Part shown: one piece after another, positions 1 to 5,164 of the stretch
Layout of the letters: each line of letters opens with the position of its first letter
Position numbering within the stretch: position 1 is the first letter of the stretch
DNA from: an uncultured Anaerolineaceae bacterium
GTDB lineage: Bacteria > Chloroflexota > Anaerolineae > Anaerolineales > Anaerolineaceae
Assembly: GCA_937920255.1 (NCBI GenBank)
Contig: CALDSL010000055.1
Span: 1-6,263, forward strand
Direction of reading: 5' to 3'
Length of the DNA: 6,263 bases
The notes under the pieces: generated by a model
Databases searched by the model: none
Told to the model about the DNA's origin: nothing
What the model saw: only the letters and a program-made list of their open reading frames with translations
Made by a program: the position numbers and the translations under genes

Positions 1-188
1 TCGCCCAGCAGGCCGGCGTAGGCGCAGCGCGCGCCAAAGCGCGCCGCCGCCACCAGCGCCGCGCCGGTCAGGCCACCCAGCCGGGCGCGCCGCGCGCGCA
101 CCAGGGTTTTGCTGTCTTCGGGCGGGTAGGCGTCCACCTGCAGCAGGGTGTCGATGGTGACCACGCCGACGCCCAGCAGATCGTACAT
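1..188 (-). CDS. PfkB-family carbohydrate kinase, N-terminal 62 residues (partial)
   Basis: The frame begins at the ATG at 188-186 and runs off the left edge, so only the N-terminus is visible. It starts with a short beta strand and turn (MYDLLGVGVVTIDTLLQVD), followed by YPPED and a glycine pair at residues 38-39, then an Ala-rich helix and FGARCAYAGLLG. This is the layout of the ribokinase/PfkB fold: the first strand with its sugar-binding Asp (D13), a lid region, the GG turn and the first Rossmann-like helix. Family members phosphorylate sugars or nucleosides in the cytoplasm, but the substrate cannot be read from this part. The Asn that usually follows the GG turn (GGxxxN) is Ala here. 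The gene starts 6 bases after the upstream CoA-binding gene stops, so the two are probably cotranscribed. No clear Shine-Dalgarno precedes the start, which suggests translational coupling. The ATP-binding C-terminal motif lies outside the window. Confidence 0.8.
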   Translation of the reverse strand, partial: MYDLLGVGVVTIDTLLQVDAYPPEDSKTLVRARRARLGGLTGAALVAAARFGARCAYAGLLG

Positions 189-194
189 TTTGTG

Positions 195-647
195 CTACTT
201 GGGCAGTTTACCGGACACGCGGTTGATCCAGCGGTGAAAGCTGTGCGGGAACTTCACCGGGCCGGCGAACATCATGATGCACTCACCTTCAATCACGCTG
301 ATGCCGTTCTCCTGGCAAAAGGCCACCGCCGCCTGGCTTTCCGCGCCGGGCTGCATCCACACGCGCCGGATGCCGGCCTGCGCCGCCTGCCGTACCATGC
401 TCTCGGTGACCGCCGGCGGGACGATCAGCACCACCCCGTCCACCTCTTCCGGCAGATGTTCCAGGTCGGGGTAGGCCGGGTCGCCGTCGATCTGGCCGGC
501 ATGCGGGTTGACCGCGAACACGTGGTAGGCCTTGGCCTTCAAATCCCGATACACGATTGAGCCAAACTTTTTGGGGTTGCGCGAAGCGCCCACCACCGCC
601 AGCGCTTCCTGGCTCATAAAGTCCTTGATTTCGGCTGCGGTTGTCAT
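195..647 (-). CDS. CoA-binding domain protein (YccU / CoA_binding_2 type)
   Basis: This is a 150-residue single-domain cytoplasmic protein with a Rossmann-like CoA-binding fold. Visible motifs are VVGASRNPKKFGSIVYRDL (18-36, the glycine-rich first loop with the family's GAS and K..G), VFAVNP (43-48), VDGVVLIVPPAV (69-80), VWMQPGAES (96-104) and GECIMMFAGP (121-130). All sit at the positions expected for the stand-alone CoA-binding family related to the N-terminal domain of succinyl-CoA synthetase alpha. Family members bind CoA or acyl-CoA, but no reaction is established for the stand-alone forms. The ATG at 647 was chosen over the ATG at 674 because GGAG (659-656) lies 8 bases before it, while the extra nine residues carry no conserved sequence. 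It lies 39 bases after the PAS gene and 6 bases before the sugar kinase, consistent with an operon. Confidence 0.88.
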   Translation of the reverse strand: MTTAAEIKDFMSQEALAVVGASRNPKKFGSIVYRDLKAKAYHVFAVNPHAGQIDGDPAYPDLEHLPEEVDGVVLIVPPAVTESMVRQAAQAGIRRVWMQPGAESQAAVAFCQENGISVIEGECIMMFAGPVKFPHSFHRWINRVSGKLPK

Positions 648-686
648 GCGTTTTTCTCCGCTTGCGCACTGCATGGGGCGGAAAGG

Positions 687-1031
687 TCAGCCGCGGATGA
701 AATGCGGCATGCTCTCCGGCAGCGGCAGCACCACCTCAACGAAACCACCGTACGCGCCGCTGGCGTCATACCACGGGCACTGGTAGACCAGTTTTTTGAT
801 ACCCTTTTTTTCGATGGTGTAGACGTTGCGCTCCTGGCGCTCCATCAGGCCGCGCAGCAGGTCCACCGAGCGCTGCGAGTGGCAGCCGAACAGGTTTTTG
901 CCGATCAGCGCCCGGCCGCCATCTGCTTCGTAACCCTGCGCGGCCTGGTCGTTCATCTCCAGAATAATTCCCTCCGGATCGCAAACCGTGACCGCGCCAG
1001 GAAAGCGCTCAACCCAGGAATGTTGGCTCAT
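687..1031 (-). CDS. Small single-domain PAS protein
   Basis: This 114-residue protein consists of little more than one PAS domain. The stretch AVTVCDPEGIILEMNDQAA (13-31) is the classic PAS start, with the D..G.I...N signature. GGRALIGKNLFGCHS (38-52) is the F-helix and loop, and NVYTIEKKGIKKLVYQCPWY (69-88) plus GGFVEVVLPL (95-104) form the last beta strands. There is no kinase, GGDEF, HTH or other output domain and no signal peptide, so it is probably a cytoplasmic sensor or ligand-binding module acting through a partner. PAS domains bind haem, flavin or small metabolites, but the ligand is not evident; Cys17, Cys50, His51 and Cys85 could be relevant. The ATG at 1031 was preferred over the in-frame ATG at 1043 because the GGAG site lies ideally for 1031. 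It probably leads the PAS / CoA-binding / sugar-kinase group. Confidence 0.85.
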   Translation of the reverse strand: MSQHSWVERFPGAVTVCDPEGIILEMNDQAAQGYEADGGRALIGKNLFGCHSQRSVDLLRGLMERQERNVYTIEKKGIKKLVYQCPWYDASGAYGGFVEVVLPLPESMPHFIRG

Positions 1032-1037
1032 TGTTTT

Positions 1038-1041
1038 CTCC
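1038..1041 (-). promoter_or_regulatory. Ribosome binding site that decides the PAS start
   Basis: GGAG on the minus strand lies 6 bases upstream of the ATG at 1031. It overlaps the alternative in-frame ATG at 1043, which has no comparable site of its own. This supports the shorter product. Confidence 0.65.
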
Positions 1042-1073
1042 ATTGTCGTGGTGCTTGGATTTTCCTGGGTGTT

Positions 1074-1082
1074 ATTGTACCA
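1074..1082 (-). promoter_or_regulatory. Possible extended -10 promoter upstream of the PAS gene
   Basis: The minus strand reads TGGTACAAT, an extended -10 form (TGn plus TACAAT), in the 66-base gap between the helix-hairpin-helix gene and the PAS gene. No convincing -35 box lies 16-18 bases upstream. If active, it would allow the three downstream genes to be expressed separately from the helix-hairpin-helix gene. Confidence 0.35.
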
Positions 1083-1097
1083 AAGAACCGTCTTTTC

Positions 1098-1727
1098 CTA
1101 CCCCTTGCGGCCGCCCTTCAATTTTCTCTGATAACTCTCCAGTTTACTCCAGTCGCCGGATGCCGCCAGGCGCGCCTGCTCGGGCCAGGTATCGGGGTTG
1201 GCCAGCCGCAGGCCCTGTTCGCGCAGGATTTGCTCCAGGCGTTCGGGCGTGGCTTCGGATAGCTGGGTGAAGGTGCGAATGCCGGCCTCGTGCAGCACGC
1301 TATTGATCTTTGGGCCAATGCCCTCAACGATGCTCAGGTCGTCCCCCGCGGGCGTTTGCATTTCAACTTCGTCATCTTCGTCTTCGGGGAGCGGGATGGG
1401 CCCGACCACCTCGGCGCGTTCGGCTTCCAGGTCGACCATTCTGCCTTCATCGCCGGCCTGTTCTTGCATCTCCACCTGTTCCGCCATGAGACCCGCTCCG
1501 GCGGATGCTTCAGGCGCGGCTTCTTCTTCCACCAGTTGGATGCGTTGTTCCTCGCCCCCGGTGGGCCCCATTTCGATGTCGCGCCGCCAGATCACCGGCT
1601 CATCATCCTGGGTGGTACCTTTTCGCCTGCGGTCCAGCAGGAGCAGCAGCAGCGCGGAGAGAAGCAGTAATGCTGCTTTTACCCATCCGCTCTGGTAGAA
1701 AGACATCGCTCTCGACTTTTTATACAT
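1098..1727 (-). CDS. Membrane-anchored acidic protein with C-terminal helix-hairpin-helix domain
   Basis: The protein has 209 residues in three parts. A single Leu-rich membrane segment covers residues 14-31, preceded by a basic tail (KKSR) and followed by DRRRK, which suggests an N-in or N-out anchor rather than a cleaved signal. Residues 40-128 are a low-complexity linker rich in Glu and Asp, likely disordered. Residues 129-209 form a compact domain beginning DDLSIVEGIGPKINSVLHEA, a typical helix-hairpin-helix with the GIGPK hairpin, and continuing with LANPDTWPEQARLAASGDW and a basic tail. This terminal module is also found as an appendage on other bacterial proteins and resembles the nucleic-acid-binding helix-hairpin-helix of DUF4332-like proteins. 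DNA or RNA binding is therefore plausible but unproven. The ATG at 1727 was chosen from RBS spacing. A promoter lies directly upstream. Its role is unknown; membrane tethering of a nucleic-acid-binding fold is the notable point. Confidence 0.8.
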   Translation of the reverse strand: MYKKSRAMSFYQSGWVKAALLLLSALLLLLLDRRRKGTTQDDEPVIWRRDIEMGPTGGEEQRIQLVEEEAAPEASAGAGLMAEQVEMQEQAGDEGRMVDLEAERAEVVGPIPLPEDEDDEVEMQTPAGDDLSIVEGIGPKINSVLHEAGIRTFTQLSEATPERLEQILREQGLRLANPDTWPEQARLAASGDWSKLESYQRKLKGGRKG

Positions 1728-1734
1728 CAACATA

Positions 1735-1741
1735 CCCTCCT
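1735..1741 (-). promoter_or_regulatory. Strong ribosome binding site deciding the helix-hairpin-helix gene start
   Basis: AGGAGGG on the minus strand lies 7 bases before the ATG at 1727. The in-frame ATG at 1733 is only one base from it, too close for initiation, so translation should start at 1727. Confidence 0.75.
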
Positions 1742-1760
1742 GATCATGCTTATCTTATCA

Positions 1761-1789
1761 AGTATAGGCCAAGCACCCTGGCATTACAA
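1761..1789 (-). promoter_or_regulatory. Sigma-70-type promoter of the helix-hairpin-helix gene
   Basis: The minus strand has TTGTAA (1789-1784) and TATACT (1766-1761) separated by exactly 17 bases, matching the consensus at 4/6 and 5/6. Transcription would start near 1754, giving a leader of about 27 bases that contains the strong AGGAGGG site. The spacer holds a small dyad, GCCA(7)TGGC, on 1768-1782, which could be an operator. Confidence 0.6.
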
Positions 1790-1827
1790 CCGGGATAACC
1801 CGGCTGTTTCATCCGAAATAACCCGGG
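1790..1827. repeat. Short direct repeat and mini-hairpin beside the promoter
   Basis: The nonamer ATAACCCGG occurs at 1795-1803 and again at 1818-1826, 23 bases apart start to start. The first copy is the right part of a small hairpin, CCGGG-ATAA-CCCGG (1790-1803), which abuts the -35 box of the helix-hairpin-helix gene. Paired copies near a promoter could be regulator sites, but the sequence matches no operator I recognise. Confidence 0.35.
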
Positions 1828-1860
1828 ATTGATTTACTGAAACACATTACCCAGTAAGGG

Positions 1861-1923
1861 TTTGTGGTGATTTGACGTGATTTGTGACGCGAAGCGTCAC
1901 AAATCACGTCAAATCACCACAAA
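1861..1923. repeat. Perfect 30-bp inverted repeat with GAA triloop
   Basis: Positions 1861-1890 and 1894-1923 are exact reverse complements, separated only by GAA. The apex reads GCGAAGC (1889-1895), known from DNA biophysics as an exceptionally stable mini-hairpin. Within each arm the unit GTGATTTG occurs twice (1867-1874 and 1877-1884). The repeat lies between the divergently transcribed helix-hairpin-helix and membrane-protein genes, upstream of both starts. No T-run follows on either strand, so it is not a standard intrinsic terminator. It may be a dispersed intergenic palindrome (REP-like). Confidence 0.92.
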
Positions 1924-1938
1924 ATATCCTTAAGAAAC

Positions 1939-1974
1939 ATTCGTGTGTATTCGGAGTATTCGCGGTATTCGTGT
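1939..1974. repeat. Short ATTCG array with 9-10 base period
   Basis: ATTCG recurs at 1939, 1949, 1958 and 1967, with three variable bases (TGT, GAG, CGG and similar) between units. The array lies between the 30-bp palindrome and the membrane-protein gene. It resembles the degenerate 'ATTCGTGT' interspersed repeats common in environmental bacterial genomes, and has the same kind of period as the GCGAAG units at 4954-4987. Confidence 0.6.
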
Positions 1975-1999
1975 TGTGTTTCTCCCTTTCAATCCCGAG

Positions 2000-2012
2000 T
2001 ACAATCAACTCA
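2000..2012 (+). promoter_or_regulatory. Possible -10 box giving a leaderless transcript for the membrane-protein gene
   Basis: TACAAT (2000-2005) lies six bases before the ATG at 2012, the normal distance from a -10 box to the transcription start. No Shine-Dalgarno precedes this ATG or the next in-frame ATG at 2033. The -35 region is poor (TGTTTC at 1977-1982 with a 17-base spacer), so the promoter would be weak or would need an activator. Confidence 0.35.
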
Positions 2013-3373
2013 TGACGCAACACGACGGCCGCATGGATTCCACCGCCCAATCCCTCTCCCAAGCCGTTTGGTTTCGCAGAATAACGCGCCTGTGGTGGCC
2101 GCTGGCGGCATCCTGGCTGTTGATGGGGCTGGAAGGGCCGGCCATCAGCGCGGTGATGGCGCGCCTGGCAGACCCTGAGATCAACCTGGCCGCTTTTGGC
2201 GGGGTGGTTTTCCCGCTCTCGCTTATCATCGAAGCGCCGGTGATCATGCTGCTTTCGGCTTCGGTGGCGCTGAGCAAGGATATGGCTTCCTACCGCCGCA
2301 TCTACAACTTTATGATGGTCACCTCCGCGGCGATGACCGCGCTGCATGCGCTGGTGGCATTCACCCCGCTGTTTGACGTGGTCGCCGGGCAGTGGATGGG
2401 CGTGCCGGCCGAGACGCTGGAACCTGCGCGCACCGGCCTGCGGTTGATGCTGCCGTGGACGTGGGCCATCGGCTACCGGCGCTTCCAGCAGGGGGCGATG
2501 ATCCGCTTTGGCTATTCGCGCGCGGTGTGGGTTGGCACGCTGGTGCGCCTGGGCAGCGGCGTGGCCAGCCTGGCGCTGGGCGCGCTGCTGGGCCTGCCGG
2601 GGATCGTGGTGGGGGCGGGGGCGCAGTCGGTGGGCGTGCTCAGCGAGGCGGTGTATGCCGGCTTGCGCATGCGCCCGATCCTGCGCAACGAACTGCGCGC
2701 CGCGCCGCCGGTCGAGCCGCTGGAATGGCGGCCGTTCTTCCGGTTTTATATCCCCCTGGCGCTGACCTCGCTGCTGACCCTCATGTGGCAGTCGCTGGGC
2801 AGCAGCGCCATGAGTCGCATGCCCTTGCCGGTCGAGTCGCTGGCGGTGATGCCCGCGCTCAACGGGCTCATCTTCCTGCTGCGTGGGGTGGGCATGGCGT
2901 ATAACGAGGTGGTGGTGGCCTTGTTGGACCAGCCGCACAGCTACCGCCCGCTGCGCCGTTTTGCGCTGTTGCTGGCCGGCGGTTTGCTGCTGCTGCACCT
3001 GCTGGTGGCGCTGACGCCGCTGTCGCGCGGTTGGTTCCAGCAGATCTCGGCGCTGCGCCCCGCGCTGGTGGAGATGGCGGTGTTCGCGTTCATCATCGCC
3101 ATTCCAGTTTCGGCGCTGACGGTTTTCCAGAGCCTGTACCAGGGCACCATCGTCTACGGGCGCGCCACGCGCGGCATTCCCGAGTCGATCATCGCATTCC
3201 TGATCGTATTTTTGACCGTGCTGGGGGTTGGAGTGGCCACGGGCCAGGTGACCGGTCTGTTTATGGGCATCACTGCGCTCACTCTGGCCAACTTCGCCCA
3301 GACCGGCTGGCTGCTGCTCCGCAGCCGCCCGGTGCAGCGCGCGCTGCGGGTTCGGGACGCTGGGTTGGAGTGA
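2012..3373 (+). CDS. Polytopic membrane protein, MATE/ANK-like (MOP flippase superfamily)
   Basis: The protein has 453 residues from the ATG at 2012, with about eleven to twelve hydrophobic segments (roughly 28-50, 60-86, 97-120, 143-160, 171-190, 192-216, 245-265, 278-304, 315-337, 352-378, 391-409 and 412-436). The two halves are joined by a hydrophilic loop at 218-241. The first helix pair contains MGLEGPAISAVMARL followed by DPEINLAAFG. This pattern, a bundle helix ending in ARLxDPExxLAAxG, is that of bacterial relatives of the progressive ankylosis (ANK) and MATE/polysaccharide flippase families. Such proteins move organic anions, drugs or lipid-linked sugars across the inner membrane; the substrate here is unknown. 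An upstream extension to an ATG at 1943 is open, but it runs through the ATTCG repeat array and is unlikely to be coding. The gene stands alone on its strand and converges with the glycosyltransferase gene. Confidence 0.75.
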   Translation: MTQHDGRMDSTAQSLSQAVWFRRITRLWWPLAASWLLMGLEGPAISAVMARLADPEINLAAFGGVVFPLSLIIEAPVIMLLSASVALSKDMASYRRIYNFMMVTSAAMTALHALVAFTPLFDVVAGQWMGVPAETLEPARTGLRLMLPWTWAIGYRRFQQGAMIRFGYSRAVWVGTLVRLGSGVASLALGALLGLPGIVVGAGAQSVGVLSEAVYAGLRMRPILRNELRAAPPVEPLEWRPFFRFYIPLALTSLLTLMWQSLGSSAMSRMPLPVESLAVMPALNGLIFLLRGVGMAYNEVVVALLDQPHSYRPLRRFALLLAGGLLLLHLLVALTPLSRGWFQQISALRPALVEMAVFAFIIAIPVSALTVFQSLYQGTIVYGRATRGIPESIIAFLIVFLTVLGVGVATGQVTGLFMGITALTLANFAQTGWLLLRSRPVQRALRVRDAGLE

Positions 3374-3402
3374 TTTTGAGACGCAATGATGAGTTGCATT
3401 AT

Positions 3403-3468
3403 CCCGTACCCTTCGACGGGGCTCAGGGTACTTGTATAAGTACCCTGAGCCCCGTCGAAGGGTACGGG
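3403..3468. repeat. Perfect 31-bp inverted repeat between convergent genes
   Basis: Positions 3403-3433 and 3438-3468 are exact reverse complements around the loop GTAT. The arms contain CCCTTCGACGGGGCTCAGGG, a variant of the CCTTCGAC...CTCAGGG palindrome dispersed in many environmental bacterial genomes. Pairing resumes outside an asymmetric bulge: TGAGTTGC (3390-3397) with GCAATTCA (3473-3480), including one G-T pair. It sits between the 3' ends of the membrane-protein and glycosyltransferase genes and could stop transcription or protect mRNA ends in both directions. There is no T-run on either side, so it is not a textbook terminator. Confidence 0.93.
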
Positions 3469-3497
3469 TATCGCAATTCAACACAGCCAGCGAAACC

Positions 3498-4709
3498 CTA
3501 TCCTTCGATAGAATGCTCTGCCAGCAGCCGCACTGCCGCCTCCACGCCATCTGGCTCGACGCGGATCTGCTCGCCCAGCGCGGCGGCCTTCTGGCGCATG
3601 GATTGGTCGTTCAGCGCCTGTTCCAGACCGGCAGCAAGCCGGTCAACCGTCAGTTTGGGCCGGTGAATGTACCGCGGCGCGACGCCCAGCTTGGTCACCA
3701 GGTCGCCCCAGTACAACTGGTCGATGATGTGCGGGATGATCAACGCGGGCACACCCGAACGCAGTCCTGCCGCCGTGGTGCCAAAACCGCCGTGATGCAC
3801 CACCGCCGCCGCCTGGGCGAACAGCCAGTCGTGCGGCAGCGATCCGGCGTGGTAGATTGTCTCCGGCAGGTCGATACCGCGCAGGGCATCGTCCCAGCCC
3901 TGGATCACCGCGCGCAGCCCGGTTTTCCGCAGCGCCGCCAGCGTGATCTGCGCGGCTTTGCGGGTCAGCTCGCCGTACAGGCTCATCGCGCCCAGGCTGA
4001 TCACCACCGGCCGTGGCCCGGCTTCCAAAAAGCGCAGCAGCGCCTCGGGCGGCGTGAAGCCAGGATCAGGACGGGCAAACCAGTAGCCCGTCATATGGAC
4101 ATGTTTCCCCCAGGCCGGGTTCGGGGGTGAAACGGCTGGGGAGACGGGCACCAGTGCCAGCCTGGTGGAGAGCATCGCCCCCATGTCTTTCACCGGCGGC
4201 GCGCCCACCTTTTTGCGGAACTTGTTGGTGGGGGCCATGATGATGCTGGTCACCAGCGGGAAGATGGCTTTCATGAAGGCTGAAGCGTTGGGGTTCTGCG
4301 CCGGAACCCGGGCGGGTTGGAGCGTCACGCTCACCCACGGCACGCCGCACAGCTCGGCCTCCGGCCCGCCTGCCCCGGTGTCGGTGACCACCATCAAGTC
4401 CGTTTGCCCTGCCAGCCGCCGGATATCCGGGTAGGCGTCCTGCACCAGGCCAAACCCGAACTGCATGGTGCGGATCAGGCTGAGGTAGAAGTTACCCCCG
4501 GAGCGACGGTAGATATCCGCGCCGGCCGCGCCCATATCAACCGGTTTGCCGACCGGTTCAGCGGTTACGCCGTGCTCGCGAACCAGCTTCACCAGGGTTG
4601 GGTTGGTGGCCAGGACCGGCAGGTGTCCCGCGGCGGCAAGCCCCTGCGCCAGGTTGATATACGGCTGCACATCGCCACGCGAGCCAATGGCTGGGATGAG
4701 AATACGCAT
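3498..4709 (-). CDS. Glycosyltransferase, GT1/GT28 type (UGT/MGT, sterol-glucosyltransferase-like)
   Basis: This 403-residue GT-B enzyme is close to full family length. The N-terminal acceptor domain starts MRILIPAIGSRGDVQPYINL; the GSRGDVQP motif (9-16) is typical of sterol glucosyltransferases and glycopeptide glycosyltransferases, and Asp13 matches the residue proposed as catalytic base in vancomycin-type enzymes. The C-terminal donor domain has VISLGAMSL (236-244), AGSLPHDWLF (288-297), the signature HHGGFGTTAAGLRSGVPAL (305-323) with the phosphate-binding HxGGxGT, and PHIIDQLYWG (326-335), where Asp330-Gln331 normally contact the nucleotide sugar. It should transfer a sugar from a UDP- or TDP-sugar to a lipid, sterol-like or polyketide acceptor in the cytoplasm or at the membrane face; the acceptor is unknown. 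AAAAGGG (4724-4718) is a modest ribosome site 8 bases before the ATG. It has its own promoter and appears monocistronic. Confidence 0.9.
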   Translation of the reverse strand: MRILIPAIGSRGDVQPYINLAQGLAAAGHLPVLATNPTLVKLVREHGVTAEPVGKPVDMGAAGADIYRRSGGNFYLSLIRTMQFGFGLVQDAYPDIRRLAGQTDLMVVTDTGAGGPEAELCGVPWVSVTLQPARVPAQNPNASAFMKAIFPLVTSIIMAPTNKFRKKVGAPPVKDMGAMLSTRLALVPVSPAVSPPNPAWGKHVHMTGYWFARPDPGFTPPEALLRFLEAGPRPVVISLGAMSLYGELTRKAAQITLAALRKTGLRAVIQGWDDALRGIDLPETIYHAGSLPHDWLFAQAAAVVHHGGFGTTAAGLRSGVPALIIPHIIDQLYWGDLVTKLGVAPRYIHRPKLTVDRLAAGLEQALNDQSMRQKAAALGEQIRVEPDGVEAAVRLLAEHSIEG

Positions 4710-4726
4710 ATGGAGAACCCTTTTGA

Positions 4727-4885
4727 AAAATCTGGAGAGATATCGTAATTATAAACGAATGCAAATGGAACACCAACGCAATCGCGGAGGTAGTTGTTCT
4801 TGCTAAGAAGGGGCGTTCGAAGGTGCGACAAGATCTAGCGATGGATAATATGGTGTACCGCCTCGCAGAGACCCATGCGCATTAA
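4727..4885 (+). pseudogene. Short open remnant with ECKW motif, possibly from a DUF234-type ATPase
   Basis: The frame is open from after a TGA at 4724 to the TAA at 4883-4885, with no plausible start codon except an internal ATG at 4841. It reads ...RDIVIINECKWNTNAIAEVV, then LAKKGRSKVRQDL, then AMDNMVYRLAETHAH. The ECKW with a preceding Asp resembles the PD-(D/E)xK-like core in the C-terminal DUF234 domain of prokaryotic (archaeal-type) ATPases, where GECKW is followed by a helix and a KxxKV-like stretch. The match covers only about 30 residues from memory and then breaks off. It lies over the glycosyltransferase promoter on the other strand, and its end overlaps the flanking direct repeat of the compound palindrome. 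It is best read as a degraded gene fragment, but could be a chance open frame. Confidence 0.3.
4748..4776 (-). promoter_or_regulatory. Sigma-70-type promoter of the glycosyltransferase gene
   Basis: The minus strand has a perfect TATAAT (4753-4748) and TTGGTG (4776-4771), 17 bases apart. The predicted start near 4741 gives a leader of about 32 bases before the ATG at 4709. The surrounding AT-rich stretch contrasts with the GC-rich coding regions. Confidence 0.6.
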
Positions 4886-4949
4886 GCTAAGCCGTTTTGC
4901 CTCTCCCCGCAAAAGCCGGTCGCACTTTGTGGGCCACGCAAAAAGATTT

Positions 4950-5045
4950 CACCGCGAAGAAGCGAAGAGCGCGAAGGAAACGCGAAGAAAATTTTAGAAC
5001 GTCTTACTTCGCGTTTTTCTTCGCGTACTTCGCACCTTCGCGGTG
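4950..5045. repeat. Imperfect inverted repeat built of GCGAAG units
   Basis: The left arm has GCGAAG at 4954, 4962, 4971 and 4982, and the right arm has CTTCGC at 5007, 5019, 5028 and 5036. The outer CACCGCGAAG (4950-4959) pairs perfectly with 5036-5045. Further in, each GCGAAG pairs with a CTTCGC across small 2-base mismatches, with one single-base offset before the innermost pair. The linkers vary while the hexamers are kept. This resembles the 'CGCGAAG' dispersed repeats of environmental bacteria. Confidence 0.8.
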
Positions 5046-5097
5046 CGCTTTTGTGCGAGTTATCAAATAAGGATGAAGTGATTAAAGCGATCCAACT

Positions 5098-5164
5098 AGC
5101 GGGGAGAGGTGCGGTGAGGGGCTTTTTCGCGTGGCTTCTACCCCTCACCTAACCTCTCCCCGCT
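5098..5164. repeat. Inverted repeat of the GGGGAGAGG/GTGAGGGG type
   Basis: AGCGGGGAGAGGT (5098-5110) pairs perfectly with 5152-5164. After a 2-base mismatch, GGTGAGGGG (5113-5121) pairs perfectly with CCCCTCACC (5141-5149), leaving a 19-base loop. The GGGGAGAGG core also occurs at 5199-5207 and, inverted, at 4900-4908, so four copies of the core in alternating orientation lie within about 310 bases. The sequence is close to the CCCTCACCC...CCTCTCCC palindromes dispersed in many bacterial genomes. Confidence 0.85.

Noticed and set aside
702..1262. Plus-strand open frame of 186 codons across the PAS gene and the 3' end of the helix-hairpin-helix gene
   Set aside because: It is antisense to two well-supported genes and has no domain signature.
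1943..2011. N-terminal extension of the membrane protein from the ATG at 1943
   Set aside because: The extra residues are encoded by the ATTCG repeat array (CIRSIRGIR), have no ribosome site, and lie ahead of the -10 box at 2000-2005.
2599..2634. Run of G-tracts that could form a G-quadruplex
   Set aside because: The tracts encode Gly/Val/Ala-rich membrane sequence (GIVVGAGAQSVG), two loops are long (8 and 10 bases), and composition alone explains them.
3403..3468. Classical Rho-independent terminator
   Set aside because: The stem is far longer than usual and neither strand has a T-run after it, so it is annotated as a palindromic repeat with only a possible termination role.
1904..3550. 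Very long minus-strand open frame (548 codons) opposite the membrane-protein gene
   Set aside because: Its translation is dominated by Arg, Gln and His without domains or hydrophobic cores, as expected from the antisense of an Ala/Leu-rich GC-rich gene. It also runs through the palindromes at both ends.
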